A stretch of 64,000 bases of DNA from contig NZ_CP088285.1 in the NCBI RefSeq assembly GCF_011516645.4, positions 9,318,501 through 9,382,500 on the forward strand, written 5' to 3'. Below the pieces are notes generated by a model that was not told the origin of the DNA, ran no database searches, and saw only the letters and a program-made list of their open reading frames with translations. Source of the DNA: Bradyrhizobium septentrionale. GTDB lineage: Bacteria > Pseudomonadota > Alphaproteobacteria > Rhizobiales > Xanthobacteraceae. The position numbers and the translations under genes are program-made. Below are positions 15,705 through 23,478 of the stretch, piece after piece. Every line of letters begins with the position of its first letter. Positions within the stretch are counted from its first letter, which is position 1.

Positions 15705-15719
15705 TTAACGGTGCGTAAA
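15705..15719 (-). promoter_or_regulatory. CtrA-like box in the fliX/flgI gap
   Basis: On the minus strand GTTTACGCACCGTTAACCAT contains TTTA-N7-TTAA followed by CCAT, one mismatch from TTAA-N7-TTAA. The same 5' G and 3' CCAT flank the box in the fliC/flbT gap. It is about 50 bases before the fliX start, a good place for CtrA activation of fliX as known in Caulobacter. Confidence 0.55.
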
Positions 15720-15835
15720 CGACCCGGCAATTTCTGCCGCCACACGGCAGTTTCGCGCGCCCTGGCGAACCGGAGGCGAATGGCGCGCCGACAATTTCGA
15801 TAAATATATCAATACATTGTGCCGATGAAGCGATG

Positions 15836-15850
15836 TGGCACGCCACTCGC
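15836..15850 (+). promoter_or_regulatory. Sigma-54 promoter of flgI
   Basis: TGGCACG-CCAC-TCGC differs from TGGCACG-N4-TTGC at one base, the same TCGC variant as at flgF. The spacing of the GG and GC doublets is correct. The predicted transcription start near 15862 leaves a leader of about 60 bases before flgI. Confidence 0.7.
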
Positions 15851-15920
15851 ATGGTTAATGGCGGATCGCCGTCATGGGAGTGTCGCGTGATCCGCGAGTT
15901 AGGTCTGAGGGGAGTTTGGG

Positions 15921-17045
15921 ATGCCTGGCATCCGGATCGCGCGTTTATTCGGGATGGCCTGCGCCGCACTGCTGGCGCTGGCGGCGTCCGCCATGCCTGC
16001 GGCCGCGACGTCGCGGATCAAGGATCTCGCCAACATCGAGGGCGTGCGCCAGAACCAGCTGATCGGCTACGGCCTCGTGGTCGGCCTCAACGGCACCGGC
16101 GACACGCTGAACAACATCCCGTTCACCAAGCAGTCGCTGCAGGCGATGCTCGAGCGCATGGGCGTCAACATCCGCGGCGCCACCATCCGAACCGGCAACG
16201 TCGCCGCCGTGATGGTCACGGGCAATCTGCCGGCATTCGGCACCCAGGGCACGCGCATGGACGTCACCGTCTCCGCGCTCGGCGACGCCAAGGATCTGCG
16301 CGGCGGCACCCTGCTCGTCACCCCGCTGCTCGGCGCCGACGGCAATGTCTACGCGGTGGCGCAGGGATCGGTGGCGGTCGCCGGCTTCGCGGCCGAAGGC
16401 GCCGCGGCCAGCGTCGTCCGCGGCGTGCCGACGGTCGGCCGTATCGCCAACGGCGCCATCATCGAGCGCGAGATCGAGTTCGCGCTCAACCGCCTGCCCA
16501 ATGTGCGCCTGGCGCTGCGCAACGCCGACTTCACCACTGCCAAACGCATCGCCGCCGCGGTCAACGACTATCTCGGCGTCAAGACCGCCGAGCCGATCGA
16601 CCCCTCGACCGTGCAGCTCTCGATCCCGCCGGAGTTCAAGGGCAACGTCGTCGCCTTCCTGACCGAAATCGAGCAGCTGCAGGTCGACCCCGATCTCGCG
16701 GCGAAGATCGTGATCGACGAACGCTCCGGCGTCATCGTGATGGGCCGCGACGTCCGCGTCGCCACCGTTGCGGTGGCGCAAGGCAATCTCACCGTCTCGA
16801 TCTCCGAAAGCCCCCAAGTCAGCCAACCCAATCCGCTGTCGCGCGGCCGAACCGTCGTGACGCCGCGCACCAGCGTCGGCGTCAGCGAGGACGGCAAGAA
16901 ATTTGCGGTCGTCAAGGACGGCGTCTCGCTGCAGCAGCTCGTCGACGGCCTCAACGGCCTCGGCATCGGGCCGCGCGACCTGATCAGCATCCTGCAGGCG
17001 ATCAAGGCCGCCGGCGCCATCGAAGCCGACATCGAGGTGATGTGA
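15921..17045 (+). CDS. flgI: Flagellar P-ring protein FlgI
   Basis: 374 residues with a Sec signal peptide (about residues 1-30, ending MPAAAT). The mature start SRIKDLANIEGVRQNQLIGYGLVVGLNGTGD is a hallmark of FlgI, as are FALNRLPNVRLALRNADF and the end DLISILQAIKAAGAIEADIEVM. It forms the periplasmic P-ring with FlgA help. It begins the flgI-flgJ-flgN-like operon; its stop shares one base with the next ATG. Confidence 0.96.
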   Translation: MPGIRIARLFGMACAALLALAASAMPAAATSRIKDLANIEGVRQNQLIGYGLVVGLNGTGDTLNNIPFTKQSLQAMLERMGVNIRGATIRTGNVAAVMVTGNLPAFGTQGTRMDVTVSALGDAKDLRGGTLLVTPLLGADGNVYAVAQGSVAVAGFAAEGAAASVVRGVPTVGRIANGAIIEREIEFALNRLPNVRLALRNADFTTAKRIAAAVNDYLGVKTAEPIDPSTVQLSIPPEFKGNVVAFLTEIEQLQVDPDLAAKIVIDERSGVIVMGRDVRVATVAVAQGNLTVSISESPQVSQPNPLSRGRTVVTPRTSVGVSEDGKKFAVVKDGVSLQQLVDGLNGLGIGPRDLISILQAIKAAGAIEADIEVM

Positions 17046-17401
17046 TGGCGAGCCTGATCAACAGCACCACGGGCAGCATGCCGAACAAGGCGTTGATGCC
17101 GATGTTCAACGGCCGCCCCGATCCCGTGCTGCAGGACGCGATGAAGAAGGTGTCGCCGCAGCAGATCACCAAGGCGAAGGCGACCGCGACCGATTTCGAA
17201 TCGATGTTCCTGAATTCGATGTTCTCGCAGATGACGACCGGCCTGAAGGGCGACGGCCCGTACGGCGACACCGTCGGCACCGGCGCCTGGCGGTCGATGC
17301 TGACCGACGAATATTCGAAGAATTTCGCCAAGGCCGGCGGCGTCGGCATTTCCAACGAGGTGTTCCGCTCGCTGATCCTGCAGCAGGCGAACAAGAGCTG
17401 A
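17045..17401 (+). CDS. flgJ: Rod-binding protein (FlgJ N-terminal type, also called CheL)
   Basis: 118 residues containing only the rod-binding domain: ATDFESMFLNSMFSQMTTGL, GPYGDTVGTGAWRSMLTDEY and GGVGISNEVFRSLI. The muramidase half of enterobacterial FlgJ is absent, as is usual in alphaproteobacteria, where a separate enzyme must cut the wall. The ATG overlaps the flgI stop by one base, so the two are translationally coupled. Confidence 0.9.
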   Translation: MASLINSTTGSMPNKALMPMFNGRPDPVLQDAMKKVSPQQITKAKATATDFESMFLNSMFSQMTTGLKGDGPYGDTVGTGAWRSMLTDEYSKNFAKAGGVGISNEVFRSLILQQANKS

Positions 17402-17423
17402 TACGGTCCCAAGGAGAAGCGCG

Positions 17424-17921
17424 ATGAACCAGCGTCCACCGCAGCGGCCAGCGCCCGCCCCCGCCGCGCGTCCCGTGACGTCGACGCCTCCGGACGTCGC
17501 GCGGCTCGCCAACGAGCTGACGGAAGTGATGAGCGGGCTGCTCGCCGTCATCGAGCAGGAGACCGAATTCGTCCGCGCCGGCAAGATCCGCGAAGGCATG
17601 CGGCTCGAGGCGCAAAAATCCGAGCTGTCGCGGCGCTACATGCTCGCGGTGGAGCACCTGAAATCGATGCAGAAGATGCTGTCGCAGACTGATCCTGAAC
17701 TGCTCGCAACGCTGCGGCGTCATCACGAGACGTTCCGCGCCATGCTCCAGGTCAACTTGACGGTACTTGCGACCGCGCACGCCGTCTCCGAAGGGATCGT
17801 GCGCGGCGTCAATGCCGAGGTGCAGCGCCGCAACATCCCGAACACCTACACCGCAAGCGGACAGCGCGCCACGCCGGGCCCGCGCAACATGACGCCGATC
17901 GCGGTCAGCCGCACGCTCTGA
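17424..17921 (+). CDS. FlgN-like flagellar export chaperone
   Basis: 165 residues, mostly helical. A Pro-rich N-terminus is followed by LANELTEVMSGLLAVIEQETEFVRAG, KSELSRRYMLAVEHLKSM and RHHETFRAMLQVNLTVLATA, a FlgN-type helical bundle. FlgN chaperones the hook-filament junction proteins FlgK and FlgL, both encoded in this window. It follows the rod-binding gene by 22 bases with AAGGAGAAG upstream. The identity rests on pattern and place. Confidence 0.75.
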   Translation: MNQRPPQRPAPAPAARPVTSTPPDVARLANELTEVMSGLLAVIEQETEFVRAGKIREGMRLEAQKSELSRRYMLAVEHLKSMQKMLSQTDPELLATLRRHHETFRAMLQVNLTVLATAHAVSEGIVRGVNAEVQRRNIPNTYTASGQRATPGPRNMTPIAVSRTL

Positions 17922-18055
17922 CGCGCATGCTTGCAATTTAGCTCAATTCGACGCGGCCGCGGCAGCGCGGCATTCAGCGTGTTTTCTAACACCGTATTGA
18001 GAGGTTCCCCGTAGAGTTGCGGATCGTGAGGGGTTGGGATTTGACTCAAGCAAAC

Positions 18056-18071
18056 TAGTGCATGTGCACTA
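18056..18071. promoter_or_regulatory. Perfect short palindrome before the FlaG-like gene
   Basis: TAGTGCA-TG-TGCACTA is a 16-base palindrome with 7-bp arms, ending exactly at the ribosome binding site (ACGAGG) of the next gene. It could be an operator or a tight hairpin. Function is not known. Confidence 0.3.
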
Positions 18072-18081
18072 CGAGGCTGCC

Positions 18082-18468
18082 ATGAGTACAGATTTCAACA
18101 TCAAGCCGGTGGGGGCACCGGTCGCGGCGCCGATGATCACTCCCGTGAGCGATGCGGCGCAGAAGGCGGTCAAGACCGAACTGCCGGCGAGCCAGAGCGT
18201 CACCGCTCCGGAGCCGAGCGTGCGCGTCACGATCGATCCCAACGCCGTCAACGCATCGATTTCAAATCAGGCGCCGTCGGTCACCGACCAGGTCATCATC
18301 GACCGCGACGCCCGCGCCGTGGTCTACCAGGTGGTCGACAATCGCACCAACCTGGTGGTGAGACAGTTTCCGGAAGAAGCCGTATTGCGCCGCCGCGCCT
18401 ATTTCCACGCGCTCGATCTCAGCAAGGACGCGCCGACGCGGGCGCGCGCGACCGACCGCCGCGCATAA
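18082..18468 (+). CDS. FlaG-like flagellar protein
   Basis: 128 residues. The N-terminal half is low in order (Ala, Val, Pro, Thr rich). The C-terminal part VVYQVVDNRTNLVVRQFPEEAVLRRRAYF resembles the FlaG core ('VVD..TG.V.RQ.P.E..L'). FlaG affects filament length in some bacteria. The start at 18082 follows ACGAGG and begins MSTDFNIKPV; 16 upstream in-frame codons cross the palindrome and are less likely. It lies among flagellar genes, convergent with the next gene. Confidence 0.7.
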   Translation: MSTDFNIKPVGAPVAAPMITPVSDAAQKAVKTELPASQSVTAPEPSVRVTIDPNAVNASISNQAPSVTDQVIIDRDARAVVYQVVDNRTNLVVRQFPEEAVLRRRAYFHALDLSKDAPTRARATDRRA

Positions 18469-18486
18469 GCGCAGACCAACGCCCCG

Positions 18487-18852
18487 TCAGGTCTTCTGGG
18501 TGGCGTAGGCCTTGTCGAGATAGGTCGATCCGGTCGCCGGATCGGTGACGACATTGGCGATCAGCGCCGTCCCCTGCTGCACCAGCGAGAATTTGGTATC
18601 GCCGATCCGGAAGGCGCCGTCCTTGATCAGCACGTCCTGATACTTGCTGGTGCTATCGCTCTGATAGTGGACCTTGGCGCGGAAGCCCTCGACGTTCGAC
18701 ACCGAGATGTTGAACGATTTGTTGTTGGCGTATTTGCCGCTCCAGCTGCCCTCATAGAGCTTCGGATCGACAGCCACATAGGGCGTCTTTGACGGGACTG
18801 TCAGGCCGGCGGCCTTGTAGTTGGCCGACAGGATGCTCAACACGTCGGCCAT
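18487..18852 (-). CDS. Conserved-looking protein of unknown function in the flaF operon
   Basis: 121 residues, starting MADVLSILSANYKAAGL. The middle alternates hydrophobic and polar residues (SWSGKYANNKSFNISVSNVEGFRAKVHYQS, STKYQDVLIK, FSLVQQGTALIANVV), so a small beta-sheet domain is likely. There is no signal peptide or membrane helix. It begins 28 bases after the flaF stop on the same strand and has GGAG nine bases before its ATG, so it is very probably co-transcribed with flaF. I recognise no family. Confidence 0.75.
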   Translation of the reverse strand: MADVLSILSANYKAAGLTVPSKTPYVAVDPKLYEGSWSGKYANNKSFNISVSNVEGFRAKVHYQSDSTSKYQDVLIKDGAFRIGDTKFSLVQQGTALIANVVTDPATGSTYLDKAYATQKT

Positions 18853-18880
18853 ATCGTGGGCTCCGTCCTGAACCGGGCGA

Positions 18881-19246
18881 TCAGCCGCGGCCCGAGAGGC
18901 CGGCGGCGATGTTGCAGTTGATGTCGATCAGCGACTTCAGCTTCGCCGGGTCCGGATTCATCTGGATGTCGATGGTCTGCTTCATCACGAACACGCTGAT
19001 GTTGGCGATGTTCTGACGCACCTCGAGCGGCTGCGGATTGTCGTCGCCCTCTGCCGCGCTGAGGAAGATCGACCACAGGCGGCGATTGAACAGCAACGCA
19101 TGATCGAGCGCCTTGTCGAGGCCGTTCCAGTTCGCCTGAACTTCCTGCAGCTGCCGCGCAGCCTTCAACAGCGCCTGCGCCTCGATTTCACGTGGGGACG
19201 CCGTCGTGGTGGACGTGCGGGCGTAGGCCTGGGCTGCATTCGACAT
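18881..19246 (-). CDS. flaF: Flagellin synthesis regulator FlaF
   Basis: 121 residues. MSNAAQAYARTSTTTASPRE, EAQALLKAARQLQEV, WNGLDKALDHALLFNRRLWSIF and LEVRQNIANISVFVM are the FlaF pattern. FlaF is an alphaproteobacterial chaperone-like factor needed for flagellin secretion or translation and acts opposite FlbT. It follows flagellin on the same strand but beyond a terminator at 19401-19430, so it probably has its own promoter or relies on read-through. Confidence 0.94.
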   Translation of the reverse strand: MSNAAQAYARTSTTTASPREIEAQALLKAARQLQEVQANWNGLDKALDHALLFNRRLWSIFLSAAEGDDNPQPLEVRQNIANISVFVMKQTIDIQMNPDPAKLKSLIDINCNIAAGLSGRG

Positions 19247-19400
19247 TAATGACCTCGATGGGATGCGGATTTCTCGAGCCGCGGGGACGCAATTCTAGCG
19301 CCCGATATTTATGCATCGGCCGCCTTTAAATATGGTTAGCAGGCGTTACGAAATGCGTCGTTCTGACGGCATGGATAGATACCGTAATATCCCGGAGACA

Positions 19401-19430
19401 AAAGAAAACGGCGGGGTTTCCCCCGCCGTT
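19401..19430 (-). terminator. Flagellin gene terminator
   Basis: On the minus strand AACGGCGGGG-GAAA-CCCCGCCGTT is followed by TTTCTTT. A 10-bp perfect stem, GNRA-type loop and T-rich tail, 20 bases after the flagellin stop. Confidence 0.85.
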
Positions 19431-19449
19431 CCCTGTGTGCTTGTCGCGC

Positions 19450-20619
19450 TTAGCGGAGCAGCTGCAGCACGCTCTGCTGGCTCTGGTTGGCGAGCGCCAG
19501 CGCGGAGACCGCGATCGACTGGCGGGTCGACAGCGCCTGGCTGTTGGCCGCTTCCTCGTTGGTGTCGGCCAGCGTCAGGTTCGACGAACCGGTCTGCAGT
19601 ACGTTGATCAGGTTCTTCGAGAAGTCCTGACGGATCTGCACGATCGAGAGGTTCGAGCCCAGCGTCGAGGCTTCGCTGCGCAACGAGGAGCTCGCCGTGC
19701 CCAGCGCCGTCAGCACCTTGTTCGCCGAGTTGTTGTCGAGGAAGTCGGTGCCCGCGGTCAGCGAGTTCAGGCCGAGGCCGGCGGCATTGAAGGTGACGCC
19801 GGTGATGCTGAGCGTGGACTTGCCGGTCTCGTTGAAGGTCAGCTTCAGGCTGTCGCCGTTCAACAGGTTGATGCCGTTGAACGACGCGTCCTGCGCCGTG
19901 GTCGTGATCTGCGCGATGGTGTTGTTGTACTGCGTCACCAGGGCGGCGCGAGCCGACTGCGAGGCCGAGTCGGCAACCGGAGCCGTGCCGGCCGCGCTGA
20001 ACGTCGCGGTACCGCCGCCGGTGTTGGTGAAGGTCACCGCACCGATCGTCGAGGACGCCGCGTCGTTGGTCGTGGAGATGACGAGCTTGTTGGAGCTGTC
20101 CAGCGTCGCCGTCAGGTTGCTCGCCGCCAGCGACGAGTTCAGCTGCGCCAGCGAGTTGCTGGCCCCGAAGGTGAAGGTGAAGGCGGGCTGGCCGGCCGAC
20201 GCCGCGATCGACAGCACGTCGCCGCTCTTGATGGTGGTGCCGTCGACGAGGTTGGCGGAGGTGCCGCCGAGCGCCGCGTTGGAGGTGACCTGCGACCTCG
20301 TGGTGTAGCCGGTCGGGCTCTGCAGTACCTGGTTGGCGATCGACTTCGCGGTATCGACCAGCTTCTGCAGCGAGGTGATGCCGGTGTTGGCAGCCTGCAG
20401 CACCTGCACACCGTTGCCGATGCCGTCGAGCAGGTTGTTGATGTCGCTGGCGCGGTTGTCGAGCGACTGTGCGGTGAAGAAGTTGGTCGGGTTGTCGAGC
20501 GCCGTATTGACCTTCTTGCCGGTGGCAAGACGGTTCTGCGTGGTGGAGAGCAGATCGGCGGTGGACTGGAGGGAGAGGAGGTTCTGACGAACGGAGGAGG
20601 AGAGAATGATATCGGACAT
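19450..20619 (-). CDS. fliC: Flagellin
   Basis: 389 residues. The D0/D1 N-terminus SVRQNLLSLQSTADLLSTTQ with RLATGKKVNTALDNPTNFF and NNLLDGIGNGVQVLQAAN, and the C-terminus RQSIAVSALALANQSQQSVL, are classic flagellin. The variable centre (residues about 130-290) is Ala, Ser and Thr rich. The start at 20619 is preferred over the ATG two codons earlier because AAAGG is then seven bases away. It diverges from flbT. A degenerate sigma-54 element is at 20648-20663. Confidence 0.95.
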   Translation of the reverse strand: MSDIILSSSVRQNLLSLQSTADLLSTTQNRLATGKKVNTALDNPTNFFTAQSLDNRASDINNLLDGIGNGVQVLQAANTGITSLQKLVDTAKSIANQVLQSPTGYTTRSQVTSNAALGGTSANLVDGTTIKSGDVLSIAASAGQPAFTFTFGASNSLAQLNSSLAASNLTATLDSSNKLVISTTNDAASSTIGAVTFTNTGGGTATFSAAGTAPVADSASQSARAALVTQYNNTIAQITTTAQDASFNGINLLNGDSLKLTFNETGKSTLSITGVTFNAAGLGLNSLTAGTDFLDNNSANKVLTALGTASSSLRSEASTLGSNLSIVQIRQDFSKNLINVLQTGSSNLTLADTNEEAANSQALSTRQSIAVSALALANQSQQSVLQLLR

Positions 20620-20647
20620 TTTCATACCTTTCTGGTGTGAAACTGAG

Positions 20648-20663
20648 GAAAAAGCCGCGCCAA
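20648..20663 (-). promoter_or_regulatory. Degenerate sigma-54-like element upstream of fliC
   Basis: The minus strand reads TTGGCGCG-GCTT-TTTC. Compared with TTGGCACG-N4-TTGC there are two mismatches, one of them in the important -12 GC. The N4 spacer GCTT is identical to that at flgF. The predicted start would lie about 18 bases before the flagellin ATG. Weak candidate. Confidence 0.3.
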
Positions 20664-20848
20664 TCCTTTCTGATCGGGCGGATGAGCCGATCCTGCGGTC
20701 AAGCCGCCAAGGAAAAAGAAATCTCCAGCACGGCATTTGAGACGAATGCCGAAGAATAAAATTGTCGCTATTGGGCGAAGTTCGCCGCGAAAACTACTGA
20801 GACAATTGCCGATTCCGGACGAGCGGCGACACCCGCGCCCGCCCTCTG

Positions 20849-20863
20849 TTTACGAAGCATTAA
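20849..20863 (+). promoter_or_regulatory. CtrA-like box upstream of flbT
   Basis: GTTTACGAAGCATTAACCAT holds TTTA-N7-TTAA followed by CCAT, with the same flanks as the box in the fliX/flgI gap. It is 126 bases before the flbT start. Confidence 0.5.
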
Positions 20864-20988
20864 CCATCATGGGAAAGGATCGCTGTCGCATCGGCACCTA
20901 GCCGCATCGGCGGCTGCTAAGCAGTGCCGAACACAATTTCGTTCCGCTAGCGACGACATCGCGCGACTGCCGGCAAAGGAGAACGGTC

Positions 20989-21420
20989 ATGGCCCTGAAG
21001 GTCGAACTCAAACCGAACGAGCGCATCATCGTCGGCAATTGCGTGATCACCAACACCGATCAGCGGGCCCGCCTTTTGATCGACGGTGATCGGATTCCGA
21101 TCCTGCGCGAGAAGGATATCCTGACGCCGGAGACCGCGGACACGCCGGCGAAGCTGATCTATCTGGCCGTGCAGCTGATGTATCTGTCGCCGGATCCGAT
21201 GGCGCACCACCCGACCTATTTCAGCCTGGTGCGCGACATCATCACCGCGACGCCGAGCGCCTGGCCGTTCATCGAAAGCGTCAACAATTTCATCCTCAAC
21301 GGCGATCTCTATCATGCGTTGAAGGAATCCAAGAAGCTGATCGCGCATGAGGAGAAGCTGCTGGAAAGCGCGCGCAGTCAGCAGAACGCCAATCAGGACG
21401 ACACCCGCAAGAGCGCGTAG
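20989..21420 (+). CDS. flbT: Flagellin mRNA regulator FlbT
   Basis: 143 residues. MALKVELKPNERIIVGNCVI, RARLLIDGDRIPILREKDIL and AKLIYLAVQLMYLS are diagnostic for FlbT. In Caulobacter FlbT binds the flagellin mRNA 5' leader and limits its translation until the hook is done. AAAGGAG upstream supports the start. It is transcribed alone, away from fliC, and is followed by a family A repeat plus a long hairpin that may end transcription. Confidence 0.95.
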   Translation: MALKVELKPNERIIVGNCVITNTDQRARLLIDGDRIPILREKDILTPETADTPAKLIYLAVQLMYLSPDPMAHHPTYFSLVRDIITATPSAWPFIESVNNFILNGDLYHALKESKKLIAHEEKLLESARSQQNANQDDTRKSA

Positions 21421-21421
21421 A

Positions 21422-21517
21422 GCATGATCCGGAAAAGTGCGAAGCGGTTTTCGAAAAGATCATGCACAAACAAAGAGCTAAAGCGCGATGATGATTCATA
21501 ATCTCATCGCGCTTTAG
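21422..21517. repeat. Family A palindromic repeat (copy 2) with attached 14-bp hairpin
   Basis: GCATGATC...GATCATGC spans 21422-21465. It is followed by a perfect inverted repeat, CTAAAGCGCGATGA at 21478-21491 and TCATCGCGCTTTAG at 21504-21517. It begins two bases after the flbT stop. Confidence 0.8.
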
Positions 21518-21538
21518 ACTCCCCTCACCGAAACCAAA

Positions 21539-21567
21539 AAGGCCTCCGCGAGGAGGCCTTCTTGCTG
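21539..21567 (-). terminator. Terminator of the flgE-flgK-flgL operon
   Basis: GGCCTCC-TCGC-GGAGGCC on the minus strand is followed by TTTTTGG. The stem lies about 25 bases after the flgL stop. A TTCTT tail on the plus side could let it serve both directions. Confidence 0.8.
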
Positions 21568-21590
21568 TCCATGGATGCCGCGCCGCGCGA

Positions 21591-23471
21591 TCAGCTGATC
21601 GGCAGATATTTCAGCAGCGTGGTCTGATACAGCATCGACGTCGTCTGGTACGACGCCTGCAGGCTGGTCTGCAGCGCCAGGATCTTGGTCGCGACCTCGT
21701 CCTGATTGACGCCCTCGACCGAGTCGAGCATCGTTTCCGCCATGCCCTTGAGCTGGGTCTGACGATCGGTGGCCGCCTTGGTTGCCGTCTGGGCGCCGGC
21801 GAATTCCGCCTGCACGTCCTGGATCTGCTGCTGACCGTTCTGCGGGGCGAGGTTGGCGCTGACGCGCTGCGCCAGCGCCGTCACCTGCTGGCTCGCATTC
21901 GGATTGCTGGCATTGGTGGTAACAGCGGCATACACCGCGACGTTCTGCAACAGATAGCGGAAGGCCTGCTCGTTGGCGCGCGCGCCATACTGCACGGTGA
22001 TCGATTGATCGACCTGTGCGACGGCTGTGCCGCGCGCCGATCCCGGGCCGTTCTCGCCTGTGTACCAGTAGACGGTGTTGACCGGCGTGCCCGCGACCAG
22101 GTTGGTCGCGGTGTCGAATGGCGGCCCTCCGACTCTGAGCGGCGCCGGCGTCGCGGTCGTATTGTTGGCGATGCCAAGCGCGCCGAGCGCTGCCGCATTG
22201 GAGCTCGAGATCGACAGGCTCTCGCCGTCAGCGCCATGCAGCGTGATCGCACCATTGCTGATGGTCGACGGGTTCTTGGTGCCGCTGATCTGGTCGATCT
22301 TCGCCATCAGCGTCTGCACGCTGTCGGTGACGTTGAGCTGGTTGCCGGTGGCGCCCGAGGCAACGAAGGTAATCGGGGTGCCGTTCACCGTGATGGTGTC
22401 ACCGGCCGCGAAGCTCGTGGACAGCGAGTCGGTGCCGGCTGCACCCGAAAGCGCCGTGGCACCGCTGATCGGCGCCGGCGGCGTGTTGTGGTTGTTGACG
22501 GCGGCGCCCGAGACGGTCGCGACCGGATTGAAGAAGTTGTTGGACGCCGCGATCGCGGAGGCCGCGACCAGCGAGGTGTCGCTCAACGTCTTGATCGACG
22601 AGGTCAGCGTCGACTGCAGGTTGGCGGTCGTCGCCGCAGTGTCGGCGCCGATCAGGAAGGAGCCCGCGGGCGGCGGGTTCGTCGTCGTCGCCGTCAACTC
22701 GATCGCATCGGTGGTGCCGTCGGGCAGCGTGAAGTTGAACTTGATCTTGTCGCCATCTTTCGGATTGACGGCGCCGAGATCGACCGAGGTCGACTTCGGC
22801 GTGCCGGTCGGCTGTGTCACGGTGGCGCCGGTCAATGACGACTGGACCGACAGAAGCTTGAGGCCGAACGGCGAGCCGTCCTCGGCGACGCTTGTCACCG
22901 TCATGGTCGCCGGCGGCGACGAGACGCTCAGCCGCCCCATCCCGTTACTGCCCTGATCGGCCTGCTTGCGCTCATTGATGAGCTGGGTTAGGCCGGCCTG
23001 GGTTGCCGTGCCCTTGAGCATCGTGTCGGCGGACACCGTGGCCGGGGTATCCATCGCGCGGCCGGAAAACAGGTAGCGGTCACCCGACTGGCTGTTCAGC
23101 ATCGCGACCGCATTGGCGAAGGCCGCTTGCGCCGTGATCTGCCCCGAAGTCTGGCCGCTGTCGTTGAGCGTCAGCGTCGCCGTCGTCGCGGAATTCTTCA
23201 CCTGGGTGCCGACGTCGGACAGCCCCTGCAAAGTGAGGTTGGCGACGCTCAGGCGCGTGTTGAGGTTGGTGGCCGTGTCGGAGAACGCATTGATGCCACT
23301 GATCTGCGCGCGCAGGCTGAGCGCAAAGCCGCGATCGAGCCCCTGCCCCGCGTAGGTCGTCGAGACCTTGCCGGTCGCAAGCTGCGTCGTCAGGTCGTTG
23401 AGCTGATTGCGCAGGTTGAGGATCGTGGTGCCGATATAGGAAGTTCTGCCGCTTACGCCGTCGATCGACAT
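21591..23471 (-). CDS. flgL: Flagellar hook-filament junction protein FlgL (enlarged)
   Basis: 626 residues, about twice the enterobacterial length. The flagellin-like N-terminus TTILNLRNQLNDLTTQLATGKVS and SVANLTLQGLSDVG, with YLFSGRAMDTPA, identify FlgL; the C-terminus ends LALQTSLQASYQTTSMLYQT. The extra length is a central region including a module at about residues 354-433 (AGDTITVNG, FVASGATGNQLN, GALGI) that is nearly the same as one in FlgE. It joins FlgK to the filament. Seven bases separate it from flgK; it is last in the operon. Confidence 0.92.
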   Translation of the reverse strand: MSIDGVSGRTSYIGTTILNLRNQLNDLTTQLATGKVSTTYAGQGLDRGFALSLRAQISGINAFSDTATNLNTRLSVANLTLQGLSDVGTQVKNSATTATLTLNDSGQTSGQITAQAAFANAVAMLNSQSGDRYLFSGRAMDTPATVSADTMLKGTATQAGLTQLINERKQADQGSNGMGRLSVSSPPATMTVTSVAEDGSPFGLKLLSVQSSLTGATVTQPTGTPKSTSVDLGAVNPKDGDKIKFNFTLPDGTTDAIELTATTTNPPPAGSFLIGADTAATTANLQSTLTSSIKTLSDTSLVAASAIAASNNFFNPVATVSGAAVNNHNTPPAPISGATALSGAAGTDSLSTSFAAGDTITVNGTPITFVASGATGNQLNVTDSVQTLMAKIDQISGTKNPSTISNGAITLHGADGESLSISSSNAAALGALGIANNTTATPAPLRVGGPPFDTATNLVAGTPVNTVYWYTGENGPGSARGTAVAQVDQSITVQYGARANEQAFRYLLQNVAVYAAVTTNASNPNASQQVTALAQRVSANLAPQNGQQQIQDVQAEFAGAQTATKAATDRQTQLKGMAETMLDSVEGVNQDEVATKILALQTSLQASYQTTSMLYQTTLLKYLPIS

Positions 23472-23478
23472 GTTACCC

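Larger units (their letters stand above)
20620..20988. other. fliC/flbT divergent regulatory gap
   Basis: 369 bases with no gene. It contains a weak sigma-54-like element for fliC (20648-20663) and a CtrA-like box towards flbT (20849-20863). The flbT ribosome binding site AAAGGAGAA is at 20975-20983. Nothing else was recognised. Confidence 0.6.

Noticed and set aside
19247..19400. Possible sigma-54 site for flaF at about 19303-19317 (minus: GGGCGCT-AGAA-TTGC)
   Set aside because: Three of eleven consensus bases differ, including the first T and the A of the -24 element; too weak to list as a promoter.
19435..20640. Long plus-strand ORF (401 codons) opposite flagellin
   Set aside because: It is antisense to the clear flagellin gene, rich in Arg and Gly, and is explained by GC-rich third positions of the real gene.
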